A stretch of DNA of 64,000 bases from NCBI GenBank assembly GCA_029891385.1, contig CM057235.1, positions 18,965,120-19,029,119 on the forward strand. Reading direction: 5' to 3'. The stretch comes from Erythroxylum novogranatense. Lineage: Eukaryota > Streptophyta > Magnoliopsida > Malpighiales > Erythroxylaceae. A model generated the notes under the pieces. The model did not search any database. It worked only from the letters and a program-made list of their open reading frames with translations, and was not told where the DNA came from. Within the stretch, counting starts at the first letter, position 1, and each line of letters opens with the position of its first letter. The position numbers and the translations under genes were made by a program. This document shows positions 22,966 to 34,532 of this stretch, in pieces.

Positions 22966-24230
22966 GGTAGTAATGATGATAACCAAGGGAGAGATGCAAC
23001 TATCATTTTCATTTTGAGAGCCATGTAGCAACAATTTGAGAGGTTTAATCTAACCTTAAATAAGGTTAGGGGACAACAGAATGAACTCAGATAAGGGAGA
23101 CGTGAGGAACCTCAGGGCAGGCGTGTAGGTGTATGTCAGTAGTAACCACCACCTCATAGACCACCACCTTGGTATGAGCCTGAGGAAGATGACTTTAAGG
23201 AGGAGGAGGAGTTTGAGGTACGCATATCTAGGAGAGCTCAGAGAGTTGATTCATTTAACATGAGAGATAGAGACCTCAAATCCATCAAGATGCAGATCCC
23301 AGCCTTCAAGGAAAAGAATGATTCAGAGGCTTACCTGGAGTGGGAAAGGAAGGTGGACTTGGTTTATTAGTGCCACAATTTTTCTGAAGATAAAAAGATA
23401 AAGCTAACCACTGTTGAATTTACAGATTATGCACTAATATGGTGGGATCAGTTGGTGACATCTAGGAGGAGAAAGGGAGACGTGCCAATTACTACTTGGG
23501 ATGATATGAAGGCATGCATGAGGAAGCGGTTTGTGCCTTCTTACTATTACAAGAAGATGCACCAGAAACTTCAGAGACTCAGTCAGGGTCTAAATCAATG
23601 GAGGACTACCACAAGGAGATAGAGGTGGCTATGATCCAAGCCACCATAGAAGAGGACCCAAAGGCTACAATGGCCAGATTTTTTAGTGGACTCAATAGGA
23701 TAGCCAATGTTGTGGAGTTGTAGCACTACTTAAAGATTGAGGACATAGTGAACATGGCTATGAAGGTGGAGAGACAACTCAAAACTAGAATGACAGTGAG
23801 GAGTGGAGCAAGCTCTAGCTATTCATGGAACTCCAAATGGCCTAGAAAGGAGGAGAAGTCCAAGGACAAAGGAGTGGACTTCAAGGAAGCACCTAAGAAA
23901 CCGATTGGAGGATTTGAACAGAAAGGTACTTCCAACAACCAAGCTACTTCTAGTAAACATTCATCTATAAAATGTTTTAAATGCTTGGGTACTAGCCATA
24001 TTGCATCTCAATGTACAAATAAAAAATTCATGATTATGAGGAAAAATGGCATGATTGATTCAGAGGATAGTGGTAGTGAATCTGGGTTTATTGTTGATAA
24101 TGATTTTGAGGATGATAGTTGCTTTGAGAGAGCTGTTACAAGGGAAGCATTAATAGTTAGGAGGGTACTAAGTGCTAGGGCCACAGATGAGGTTGTAAAT
24201 CAAAAAGAAAATCTTTTCCATTCGAGGTGT
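22966..24230 (+). pseudogene. Gypsy-A gag (capsid and zinc knuckle)
   Basis: From about 22970 a frame with a few stops reads the acidic N-terminus, then QIPAFKEKNDSEAYLEWERK, TDYALIWWDQLV and MRKRFVPSYYYKKMHQKLQR (23290-23590), the standard plant gypsy capsid. A frameshift near 23590 moves to the frame of 23514-23723 (MEDYHKEIEVAMIQATIEED). After a stop, 23748 onward carries VNMAMKVERQLK, a basic linker and the CCHC knuckle CFKCLGTSHIASQC (about 23970). It packages RNA in functional relatives; here it is inactive. Confidence 0.88.
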
Positions 24231-24694
24231 TTAGTTGGTGGGAAAGTATGCAATTTGATCATTGATGGGGGTAGTTGCACTAATGCAATTAGTTGGACTA
24301 TGGTACAAAAATTAGGTTTGACATGCAGGAAACATTCGAACCATACAATTTACAGTGGTTCAATGATAATGTTGGTGTGAAGGTGAGTAGGTAGGTTGTA
24401 GTGCCATTTTCAGTAGGAAGATATGAGGATGAGGTGTTGTGTGATTTGGTATCAATGGAGGTTGGTCATATGTTACTTGGGAGACCTTGGCAGTTTGACA
24501 AGAGGGTAGCACATGATGGGTATACCAATAGGTACTCCTTTAAGTTTAAGGGTAGAAACTTCATTCTACTACCTTTATCACCTCATGAATTATACCTGGA
24601 TCAAATAAAATCAACTAAAAGTGATGAGGGCTTGGGTATTGAGAATAAAAAAAAGAGAGAAAAAAGGCTCAAAAGAAAAATGAGTTTGGCCTAA
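24215..24694 (+). pseudogene. Gypsy-A aspartic protease
   Basis: The knuckle frame continues to LVGGKVCNLIIDGGSCTNAI, the active-site region with DGGS in place of the usual D-S/T-G. After a frameshift around 24365 the second half is in the ORF 24401-24694: VPFSVGRYEDEVLCDLVSME, HMLLGRPWQFDKR and HDGYTNRYSF, conserved in plant gypsy proteases (LLGRPW flap). A K/E-rich linker to RT follows with a stop at about 24694. Confidence 0.85.
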
Positions 24695-24726
24695 TACTGA
24701 GTGACTGCACATGTGAGGAAAAGAAA

Positions 24727-25790
24727 GTGAGATGTGTAGGAGAGAAGAGTCCAGAAAGAGAAAAGAAAGGGAGAAAAGTGAGCTTGTTTGCTAAAGAAAA
24801 AGACTTGAGGAGAGTAATTGGAGAGAAAAGAGCACTAGTAGTAGTGAGATATAGAGAGTGTTTAGTTTCTGACACTAATCCTCTTGATGCTTTGCCTAGT
24901 GTTTTTTCTTCTCTTTTACGGAATTATTCATATGTCTTTCCTAAGGAGATACCTAAAGGACTGCCATCTTTAAGAGGCATCGAGCAACAAATTGATCTTG
25001 TGCCTGAAGCTCAAATTACAAACCACCCAGCCTATAGGAGTAATCCTGAGGAGACAAAAGAGCTTCAAAAGCAGGTTGATGAACTGCTAGAAAAGGGACA
25101 TGGGAGGGAGAGCTTGAGCCCGTGTGTGGTGTCAATGTTGTTGGTGCCTAAGAAAGATGAAACCTGGAGGATGTGTGTGGACTGCAGAGCTATTAACAAA
25201 ATAATTGTAAAGTATCGTCACCCTATCCCTAAGTTAGATGATATGCTTGATGAATTGCATGGTGCATGTATCTTTACAAATTTTGACTTTAAAAGTGGAT
25301 ACCACTAAATATGGGTTGTACGAGTGGTTAGTCATGCCATTTTGTTTAACTAATGCACCCAAGAACTTTTATGACGTTGATAAATCATGTCTTGTGTGCA
25401 TTTCTTGGAAAATTTGTCGTTGTTTACTTTGATGACATCTTGATATACAGCACTAATCTTGATGAGCATGTTATGCATGTGAAGTGTGTCTTGGATGTGT
25501 TGAGACGGGAGAAACTGTATTCGAATCTTAAGAAGTGTACTTGTTGCATTGATAAGCTTGTATTCTTGGAGTTTGTAGTCAATTCTAGGGGAGTTGAGGT
25601 GGATGAAGGGAAGGTGAAGGCTATCCAGGAATGGCTAACGCCTAAGAGTGTGAGTGAGGTTAGGAGTTTTCATAGGCTTGCTAGTTTTTATAGGAGGTTT
25701 GTGAAAGATTTCTCTACCATTACTACTCTTTTGACTAAAATAATCAAGAAGCAGAAAGGGTTTGCATGGGGTAAGGAATAAGAGCATGCA
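24727..25790 (+). pseudogene. Gypsy-A reverse transcriptase
   Basis: Blocks in order: RGIEQQIDLVPEAQI, SPCVVSMLLVPKKDETWRMC, VDCRAINKIIVKYRHPIPKL and FDFKSGYH (to 25308). After a short frameshift, GLYEWLVMPFCLTNAPKNF. After a second shift near 25360, LGKFVVVYFDDILIYSTNLD with the catalytic YFDD, then the thumb and connection KLVFLEFVVNSRGVEVDEGK and SFHRLASFYRRFVKDFS (to 25781). At least two frameshifts and a stop inactivate it. Confidence 0.92.
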
Positions 25791-26250
25791 TTTGCATTAT
25801 TGAAAAAAAATTATGTTCTTCTCTTATTTTGTGTTTGCCTAATTTTGATAAGGCTTTTGAAGTTTAATGTGATGCTTTTGGGATTGATATAGGTGATGTA
25901 TTTTTGCAGGAAAACAAACCAGTAACATATTTTAGTGAGAAGTTGAGTGGTGCACAACTCAACTATCCAACCTATGACAAGGAGCTTTATGTTGTAGTGA
26001 GAGCATTGGACGTGTGGCAATATTACCTTCAACCCAGACAGTTTGTCATTCGGACGAATCATGAGTCCCTAAAGAACTTGAAGGGACAGGACAAGTTAAG
26101 CAAGAGACATGCCGTTTGGGTGGAGTTTCTGGAGACATTTCCATATGTGCTACATGACAAGCAAGGGAAGGAAAATGTGGTAGTTGATGTTTTATCCAGG
26201 AGATATTCCTTAATTTCCACTTTTAGTTCTCAATTATTAGGATTTGAGTA
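25791..26250 (+). pseudogene. Gypsy-A RNase H
   Basis: After a stop at 25779 the domain continues with a degraded segment and the open part 25904-26251: [60 protein letters not shown] and VVVDVLSRR. This is the usual Ty3/gypsy RNase H following RT. Confidence 0.9.
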
Positions 26251-26528
26251 GCTCAAGGACATGTATAATTTTGATATTGATTTTGTTAATGTGTTTGCTG
26301 CTTGTGAGCATGTTGCATTCCAAAAATTTTATAGGCATGATGGATATTTGTATCGTAGTAATCATCTGTGTTTGCCTAATTGTTCTTTGCGTATTTTGTT
26401 TGCGCATGAGGCTTATAGTGGTAGTTTGATTGGTCATTTTGGGTTACTAAAACTTTGGATATTTTGTATGAACATTTCTATTGGCCTAGTATGTGTAAAG
26501 ATGTTGAGAGTATATATGTCAAATGCAT
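26251..26528 (+). pseudogene. Gypsy-A integrase, zinc-binding N-terminus
   Basis: After a stop the frame reads through an H2C2-type region: HVAFQKFYRHDGYLYRSNHL, LRILFAHEAYSGSLIGHFGL and, after a frameshift, FCMNISIGLVC. It ends within the second Cys pair at K-C-I, where element 2 is inserted. The target TGCAT is duplicated (26524-26528 and 40907-40911). Confidence 0.88.
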
Positions 26529-26762
26529 TGTTGGCCCCCGAATTTTTCTTTTCAAATAAAGCATGATTTAAATAAATTATGAGGTTTGATGGATAAAGTT
26601 TTGGAGCTACTTGTTATGTAAATGTTAGTAGAATTTATTATATGGTTTGGTTGTATTAAAAGTGGTAAGAATGCATAAGGGCATTTTAGGCAAGTCACTT
26701 AAGGTTATAAGACTTAAGGCTTAAAGGAAAGGGCAAAATGGACATTTCACACTTACTAAGGG

Positions 26763-26770
26763 TATAAAAA
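26763..26770 (+). promoter_or_regulatory. TATA box, element 2 5' LTR
   Basis: TATAAAAA about 235 bp into the LTR; the same word is at 34767-34774 in the 3' LTR. It is followed by a purine-rich leader with AATTAGGGTTTT. Confidence 0.6.
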
Positions 26771-27155
26771 GAAGAAGAAATGGTTGTTTTGTTTGAAAAA
26801 TGAAGAAGAGAATCGTGAGTGAGGGAGAAGAAGAAGAGAAAAATTAGGGTTTTGGAAATTTTGACGATTTTGAAGAATGGGAAGCATCCACAAGTAAGTA
26901 CAAGACTCAACCCTTCTTAATTTGTTGAATGAATCATGTTTAGTGATAGTTAGAAGTGAAAATGAAGTAGAATGTGTGAAGTGAGTTGTTGTTGAACGGT
27001 GTTCTAGGGTTAATGATTTTGTTGTGTTTGTGATTGATTTTGGGTTGGAATGAGTTTAGAAATGAAGTAGGAATGATGATTTAGGGTTAAGATGAGTTAT
27101 TTGTGAAAAATGGAAAGTATGTAGATGAAGAATGTCGACGGGAGGTTTCTGGTCA

Positions 27156-27245
27156 CGACGTCATGGCGCCAAGCAGGCCCCACCCGCCCACGTCATGGCG
27201 TGCGACAAGACGCCGCGACGTGGCGTGGCCCACGCCAGCAAGCAA
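27156..27245 (+). repeat. GC-rich cassette, element 2 5' LTR
   Basis: About 90 bp rich in CG and GC words (CGACGTCATGGCG twice, GACGCCGCGACG) between TTTCTGGTCA and GCTTCT. In the 3' LTR the same slot (35158-35184) holds only about 27 bp, with different text (CACGTCGCAGCGCGCGCCGC), while both flanks match well. Confidence 0.8.
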
Positions 27246-27792
27246 GCTTCTATTTTCCTACACAGACATGTTTTGGTATTTTAGCCATAACTTTTGATGT
27301 AGATATGTAAATGAGATGATTTTTGATTCGTTGTAAAATAGAGACAAAGGTATACAAGTTTTATGAAGAAAAGAAGTTTTAATTCAGTTTATAAAGATCT
27401 CAAAGTTTGGATGGAAGTTGAGTATAGATTCTTGTTTCAACATAAGGAAAGTCCCAATATGTTTGGAGTATAACTTAATGATTTCTGAAACAAATTGAAT
27501 GATTTTGGAGTTATTAGAAACTTAATACAATGAGGAAACTTTTTTTAGAAGAGAATATTACCAGATTTTGTCATTTACTTGATCATAGTGATCATGGAAA
27601 ATTGACCCGAATGTTTGGACTTTTGGAAGAGTTTGAGTTTTTAGAATTTATCTTAGTGAATATGTAATATATGGGTACTCAAATTGTTTTCCTATTGAAT
27701 GGAAATTTTGCATTTGATAAAGGGAATCAAGGAAGGCAAGAGGATCAAGAGGAGAGGCATCTATTAAGCATGTATCCAAGCAAGGAATTCAG

Positions 27793-28527
27793 GTGGGTTT
27801 CATGTTTATAATTTAGAAATGAGTCAATAATGTTTTCTTCCAAATCAAGAATGATTTCAATTACTTCATAAATGTTCTTTTTGTTCTTTTGAATGATTTG
27901 CAAAATTTCTACATGTTTCAGTATATGAGTTTTGTTGATGAATTTCAAAATAAAGATGGGAATGCATTGAAACATTTTATGTTATGCCTTGGAAAATTCA
28001 TGGCATTTTGTATATTCGGAAAAGAAAGAAAAGAGCATGAAAAGCATGAGCATTTGAAAATGATTTGAGCATGAGTACGTGCTTCTGTTTGGGCGAGAGT
28101 GGAACCGTTCTGTTCGTCACGTGCATGTCGACAAGGGCCTTCTCCCAGCTACCCGCTTGTGGCATATGAGCTCCGAAAATGGACTCATTCTGTTCAGGGT
28201 GTAAACTTCGATTTCTCCCTTCTGTTTCCATGGAACCCTCGAGCCATTTGTTTGTGCATTGCATCTTTGAATGGTCAAGTATGTTGCATAAATTGAGTGT
28301 TTTGTATTGATGGTTAAATGGATATGCTTTGTTAATGTGATGACATTTTAATTATGAGTTTTGACTTCAAATTTTGAATTTGACTGAGAATTTGGGAACC
28401 AAACATTTTTATGAATTCATTATGATTTTATATGACAAATGAGCACTTCAACGGTTTTGCTTTTTCTTCATTATAAGCTTGTTACCCACGAGCTTTAAGC
28501 TCACCCCCCTTCCGTCCCCACCTTCAG
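27793..28527 (+). other. Intron-like segment inside element 2 5' LTR
   Basis: It begins at GTGGGTTTC after TTCAG and ends at the AG of CCACCTTCAG followed by GTTTTG. The position relative to the blocks and the hairpin matches the GTGAGT...TTTTTCAG segments in elements 1, 3 and 4. The donor is weaker than in those. Splicing is inferred. Confidence 0.3.
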
Positions 28528-29015
28528 GTTTTGAACAAGAGATGGAGTGAAAGAGAGTCAAGGCATCACTCCCAATTTGCTTATGTTGTAAATTGAGTTA
28601 TTTATGTCAAATGCAAGGATTTGTCACTTTTCAAGGATTTCTAGTTCTTGTAACTTTTGTCTTTTGAGATTTTGGATTATTGTTATAATTATGGCTTGGT
28701 ATGCCTTTAGAGCTTGTAAAACTCTATTTATTGATGTTAAGGAATTATAAATTATGTATGGATGATGTTGAGTGGAAGTATGCATTTGCGTATATGGATC
28801 AGATTGAGTGGAAATTCGGTATACTTGAGGAAGTTATCGATTTGATATGAATATTTTGATTGTGAATTGTTGTTACATACATATATATACAAGTGAGATG
28901 TGTTATGGAAAAAGGAACATAGAAATGATATGAGACTTTAAGCTTCACGATTTCTTGGATTACGCCAACGTTTATGGTTTAATGGTTGGACTCTGAAAAT
29001 GGAGCTCATCATATT

Positions 29016-29027
29016 TTGTATCAGAGT
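29016..29027 (+). other. Internal PBS-like copy within element 2 LTR
   Basis: TTGTATCAGAGT lies about 85 bp before the LTR end; the 3' LTR has TTGGTATCAGAG at 40819-40830. It is preceded by text resembling an LTR end (GGACTCTGAAAATGGAGCTC), as if LTR end plus PBS had been duplicated and the LTR extended to the outer copy. Confidence 0.55.
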
Positions 29028-29106
29028 AAGAAAAGATTACAACCACGCTTATGTATGATGGTATTCTGTTCCGAGGTTGGGTTCCAAAAACGGCCCCCAG
29101 CATTTG

Positions 29107-29118
29107 TGGTATCAGAGT
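29107..29118 (+). other. Primer binding site, element 2
   Basis: TGGTATCAGAGT follows the 5' LTR end by four bases (initiator-Met type). Confidence 0.85.
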
Positions 29119-30198
29119 GCCATCATTATGATCTTGCATGGGCACATGTGTATGAGTTACACGCATAAGCAATGGTTAAGAATTTGAGGTGAGAAAATGA
29201 TGATACTATTTCGTGATATGAGAAAAAGAAAGTTGCGAATAATTAAAAAGGAGAAATAGTGGATGGGTAAACATAACAGATAATGATTCAATGCAATTGT
29301 ATTGGAGGATGTATTATTGAAGCATGACAGCAATATTGTACTGTGGTGATATGTTTTCGAAAGTGATATGGATACGAATGTATTGCCAAGGATTGTTTGA
29401 GAAATATAGGGATATAAGTATACATGATGAGATTAGAGTGTACAAGTAGAGTGCAATGGAAACATAACTTTGTTCTGATCTTAAGACGAGGAAATTGGAA
29501 CCGAAGTGGTTGTTCGATTAATACGACAAGAGTGATGATCCGCATTAAGAAGAAATTAGTGAAATTGAGGTCAGAATTTCATAATGATTATGCATCGATA
29601 ATTTCGAATTGATTGAGGATGTACATGTGGAAGATGAAATAAATGATAAATGGAAAATGAGATAGAAGTGAGGAAATAGAGAAAGGGAAATGAAATAGAC
29701 ATAAATGACTTTATATGAGATGAATGAAATGATATGTAGTATGGGGAAAAAATTTCAAATGCGTATAAGATGGGATCTTATGCATGAATGAGATTAAGAA
29801 AAAGGATGAAGAACTAAATGAGAAGAGTAGATGCACTTAATATGGTAATTGACTCATTGTGAAATGATATAGCATCAGAAAAGGTGAATTCTGGAAAAAA
29901 AAAAACTAGAATACAATTGGTGTTAGTATGTTTGATAAAGAGAGAACTGTTGTCTAAGATCAATGAAGATGAAGGTATCAATTGTGTACGATATAAATTG
30001 GTGATTTTTAAGGAGTAAATCTGTGGACAGAATGGCATGACTTTGACGATGCCCAGTCAAACATATGCGATAGCAAGTATGTTCATTACTCCACTGAGTT
30101 TTGAGTGACTTGAACATTATCACCTTATGAGGATGAGAGAAATTGGTCTTCTCAAGGGATTAAAAGTAGCTGATGATGTGATTGAACCCAAGTTTAAT

Positions 30199-30312
30199 AT
30201 ATAAGTGGCTACACTTTGATGGTTGTTAATGCACTTTTTGACTCTTAATTAATGATTATATAAGTGGCTACACTTTCATGGTTGTTAATGCACTTTTTGA
30301 CTCTTAATTATT
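30199..30312 (+). repeat. 59-bp tandem duplication in the solo LTR
   Basis: ATATAAGTGGCTACACTTT...CTCTTAATTA appears twice (from 30199 and from 30258), nearly identical. Confidence 0.85.
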
Positions 30313-30510
30313 ATTATTTTTGTGTTTAAATGAGTCTCTTACGATGAGCTTATGTTTTATGCAATTTGCTAGTAAAATTGTACAAATTGACATTAATTCC
30401 ATTATAATTTTTCTAAGAACAATTGATACCACAAATTGTTATTTTATATTGTAGGAGAAAAGGAGTCAAGAAGGATCAGAAGAGTCAACACGACATGAAG
30501 TCCTTAAGGC

Positions 30511-30710
30511 ACGTCGCGGCGTGATGCCGCGGCGAAATGTAATTCCCACATCGCGGCGCATCAACACAGATCGTACGTCGCGACGTCAACAATTCAGCAT
30601 GTCGCGGCGAGCAAACCAGATCGTACGTCGCGACGTCCCAGACATCTCGTCGCGGCGAGCAAGACAGAGCACACGTCGCGACGAATATTAATTTATACGT
30701 CACGACGTGC
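30511..30710 (+). repeat. CGTCGCGACG / TCGCGGCGA array in the solo LTR
   Basis: About eight copies of ACGTCGCGACGT or CGTCGCGGCGA with 15-25 bp spacers in 200 bp. The core is the same palindrome as in element 1's LTR, although the two LTRs otherwise look unrelated. Confidence 0.8.
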
Positions 30711-31473
30711 AGACGGATACCCGGACTCCAAATAGAGATTTCTCTCACTGTACCAACCCGGCCCGTGACCCATCCTTTAAATCCTGCCGAATTAGGTTAT
30801 CATCATCATCTGGAGAGGGATCGAGACGCGGGGAAGAAGAGAGAAGATCGACGGGCGAAGAGAGAAGAAGAGGAAGCAGCATCGTCCACCACCCAGGGTT
30901 CCCTTCGGGGTTCCCTGGGGATAATTTCACATAGGTTTTGTTCTTCATTTTCACCGCCGACGCCATCATGGATAGCTTGGATTCGTCACGAGTTGTGAAG
31001 GTTCCGGTTAAAATGCGTGGTTAGGCATTTGTTTTTTTTTTGTTGAAGATGCAGTGATGGCTGGAGTTCACCGAGCTTTCAAGGGTAGTAGCTTAATCTG
31101 TAGTTTTGCTATGATTTATAAATGCCTAGGTCTAGGGTTTGTAATTTGTAGTGAAGCTATTTGATTATAGCTAAATGTTTGACATTTAATGTGTTGTTTG
31201 GATTGGTAGTTTATATTGTCATGTTTAACTGCATTGTTATGAACAGCCGAGTTGGGGTTTATTGCTGTGTAGTTAGATTAGCTTAATTAGAGTTTAATTA
31301 AGCGTTAAACAATGTAATGTGTTATGGGTTTGTTTATGTAGAACTTTGTGCTTAAATATATGAAGTCTCATATATGTCAACTTGTGATCTTGTTGATTCT
31401 CTTTTATCTGCCTAGTTGTGTTTGATAATGAGTTGATGCTAGATTTCATTTGACCCATTGCATTGGCAAATCC

Positions 31474-31902
31474 CCGGCACACACTAAGATGTTTTTAACA
31501 AAGTTTTAAGCAATGGAGTTCATTGATTAAATCCTTGGACTTAAAGAATCCTTTAACGTTCTAGGGCTCAAGAGCACCTAATGGGGTCTTGAGACATGGA
31601 GTCAAGAGTGACAGGAGTCCATTAATCAAGACCCTGGACTTAAAGTGAGTTCTTTAAGGTTTTTTTTTCCATTCAAACTTAGTGATTTTTAATCCACCGC
31701 ACACACTAAGATGCGCTTAACGGGATCTTGAGCAATGGAGTTCATTGATCAAGATCCTGGACTTAAAGAATCCTTTAAGGTTCTGAGGCTCAAGAGCACT
31801 CACTGGGGTCTTGAGACATGGAGTCAAGAGTGACAGGAGTCCATTAATCAAGACCCTGGACTTAAAGATAGTTCTTTAAGGTTTACCATTCACACTTAGT
31901 TT
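31474..31902 (+). repeat. Two tandem copies of a 220-bp unit in the solo LTR
   Basis: Copies start at about 31474 and 31692. Shared words are ACACTAAGATG, CAATGGAGTTCATTGAT, GGACTTAAAGAATCCTTTAA, GGGGTCTTGAGACATGGAGT and CAAGACCCTGGACTTAAAG. Each unit also repeats the GGACTTAAAG...TCTTTAA word inside itself, so it is a higher-order repeat. Confidence 0.8.
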
Positions 31903-34517
31903 TGAACTGTGATAGGCAAAGCTTGTTTTCAAGAGGATTTTATCACTTGTTTTAGTGTTTCCCTTTTCTATTTTCAAAAATCCAAAAATAATTGTTACAT
32001 GCTTTTTAGTGTAGTTAATGTTTTCAAACAAAACCCTCTTTTTCCTTACTGATTTCACTTGCATTTTATGACATATAGGCTAGCTTAGGTCCATTTCATT
32101 AGGTTCCGATTAAGTGAGACGACCCGAGGTTGCATCCTATACTGCAGTCTTGGAATTTATTATTTTTGACCGATTTCCAAGGATCGATCGTAAGGTTGAA
32201 TCGACAAAGCCGCGATCATGATGTGATGATGATAGCAGGTGATTGATAAAGATTTGTATGAGTAGTGTATATGATAGTAGCAAGAAACTTTTTTTTGAAG
32301 AAGAATTTTACTAAATTAGATTAAGCATATCAGATAGTTTATATTGAGAATGATCAATGAAAGAACTGATCAAAAAGGAATATATAATGATTCGAAAGTG
32401 AGTATTCGAGTCCTATCCCTAACGGAGACTCAAGCAAAAGAGGTTGAATATACTACTGAGAATGTATGTATTTTTTGTTTGATGTAAAGGATCCAACTAT
32501 GCCAGTGGATTCCTAAATTTGAGGAGACATTAATTGCCATTATGAGGAGTATATAGATTCACGTTATGTTCTGGATAAATATGTTCAGGAGATGCAAGTT
32601 TTATGCGATGAAGGTGTGACAAGCACAGGAAGCTAAGATTGCAAATAAACTAGAGTGTGTGGAGAAAACGAGTATAAATGAGCAGACATTAGAATACGTC
32701 AATGTGAAATATGAGGAAATCTAAAGAATGGAGAAAATCAATCAAGAAAGGTAAGACAATTGGGAAATTGAAAATAACAAGAGGTAATATTTCCTCATTG
32801 AGGAATTACTATAACCAATTGTGGACATATGGAGTTTTGACAATATTTGTTCAAGTTAACAAATTCCTCGACAATACTGTGGTATTGAAGCTGAAAGCGA
32901 TCCAAGCGAAGTTTGATGATATGTTAAGTGTATTCGAAGAGTTGAGAAGAATAATCTGAATACTTGAGGAAAAATGAGTAAATCGTATGAGGACGAAGGT
33001 AAAGAAAATTTTGAGGAATTTTAACACCAATATTAATTATATCATCTGGATTTGGAAATTCAGTAGTATGCAATGATGTTTGCATAAGAGATCAGGATAA
33101 GATCCAACGCAGTAAAATGAAGTGAATTCAGGTGCATGGAGACAATTGAAACCTCATAGGTTGATTGTTGATACATGAATTGAAACTTGCTGCTGTAGTG
33201 ATTGCTTGAAAGTTGGAGACATTATATGTACAGAAATATTTTGACTGTGTGTAAGATATACAGATCATGAAACTTAAGGTACTTATTGAGTTGAAAGAAT
33301 TGAATACGAGACTGAGATAATGGATAGAGTTACTGGAAGATTATGTTGTACAAATGAGTACAAAAATGGTAAAGATAGTGTTGTAATCAGATGCATTAAA
33401 TAGAGAATTCAATAGCAGTGAAGTATGAATTCAGATATAGAGGTTATCACATCTAGTGCAATGAAGAGTGCTGAATGGAGTCGAATTCAGGGCAAAATGA
33501 AGTACCATTAGTCACTGAAAATGTAAGATCAGTTTCACATGAACAAAGCTCAAATTGAGGATTCAGAAATTGTGAACCTTACCAAGAAATCGAAAATGAA
33601 TGTGAATTTTGAGTTCGAGTAGGAAAAATGATACTGGGTGATTGAGATAAGAAGTATGCATACCGGCAAAGATAATTGAGCAAAGAGACTGTCACAAAAG
33701 TACAAGTGGTGATTTAAGTTATACATCCTAGAAGAAATATGTCAAGTGACTGAAAGTTTGAATTATCGACGGTCTTAATTGTCGAAAATATGCTTGAAGT
33801 TTATAGTTTGGAGTTCATAGGAACATGAGACCAATGTATGGTTCTATTTGACTTTAAGCATCACAATCGTTGTCATAGTGATTTCAATAGAATACTGTAT
33901 GAGGAGTTTGATGATAGAAAGAGTCATCGCTTTTGTATTATGATGAGTAAGGCCTACTGGTCCTTGAAGGCTAGAATTGGAGATGTTATGGATAGGTGAT
34001 ATTAAGTGATTCAAGAAAGATGGATGAATTAAGCGGATCCGTGCCAAAGACATGGAATACAGTGAGATAGACATAAGAGTTAAATGTACTGATACTAAAG
34101 TTATGTGAATTATTAAGTGAAAGATGATTTGTCTCTGAGGGTATCACCTTACAAGGTGTGCTTACATGGGGTACAAGGTGTGCTCAAGTTAGAACAAAGG
34201 ATTTGCTAAGCCCAATATGAATTGGTCTATATGAAATTATTATGAGTTAGCGCTACTAATAAGAGATGTCTTAGCTCGAAATGTGATGTACTTGAGTACA
34301 TTAAGGAAATATTGATATGATATGATATTGGTTTTATCAACACAGGAAGTGAAAAAATGTGATGTACTTGAGTACATTAAGGGATTGAAAGACCGAGCGA
34401 GTCTGTTGACCACGGTCATTTGAAAGAAAGTATTCGAATGATGAAGCTAAATGAGAAATGCGGGAACACCCTGCACTCCTGATCAATAAGAAAGAATTTT
34501 GAGGACGAAATTCTTTT

Positions 34518-34532
34518 TCAGAGGGGGAGAGT
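34518..34532 (+). other. Polypurine tract, element 2
   Basis: CAGAGGGGGAGAGT lies directly before the 3' LTR start TGTTGGCC at 34533. Confidence 0.85.

Larger units (their letters stand above)
26529..29102 (+). repeat. Element 2 5' LTR (2574 bp)
   Basis: Order: TATA box 26763, AGGGTTTT leader-like text, donor-like GTAAGT at 26894, GC cassette 27156-27245, two degenerate blocks with a period of about 184 bp from 27281 and 27465, donor-like AGGTGGGT at 27791, hairpin GAGCTTTAAGCTCACC near 28489, CCTTCAGG at 28521, and an internal PBS-like copy at 29016. It ends CCCAGCA. The layout parallels elements 1 and 3 although the sequence is far diverged. Confidence 0.9.
30179..32218 (+). mobile_element. 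Solo LTR (Athila/Tat-like gypsy, tentative), 2040 bp
   Basis: It starts TGATTGAACCC and ends GCGATCA, flanked by a perfect 5-bp duplication TGATG (30174-30178 and 32219-32223), with no internal region. It was left by recombination between two LTRs. It contains a 59-bp tandem duplication, a CGTCGCGACG cassette and two copies of a 220-bp unit. Text near the end (TGCATCCTATACTGCAGTCT, then TTGACCGATTTCC) recalls Athila/Tat LTRs, but no coding sequence confirms the clade. Confidence 0.85.
29103..34532 (+). pseudogene. Element 2 internal region: decayed gypsy pol, interrupted by a solo LTR
   Basis: The element's own sequence is 29103-30178 and 32224-34532. It is homologous to the internal regions of elements 1 and 3: for example GTATTGGAGGATGTATTATG near 29299 and CCTATCCCTAACGGAGACTC near 32412. 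A VSP island of the integrase C-terminus (LSLRVSPYK, about 34130) matches the same spot in element 1. The end GAGGACGAAATTCTTTTTCA before the PPT is the usual pol-end text. Stops are in all frames. Confidence 0.75.

Noticed and set aside
30707..30998. Short overlapping ORFs after the solo LTR's GC array
   Set aside because: They lie in the LTR leader, are rich in R, E and S, and have no recognisable domain.
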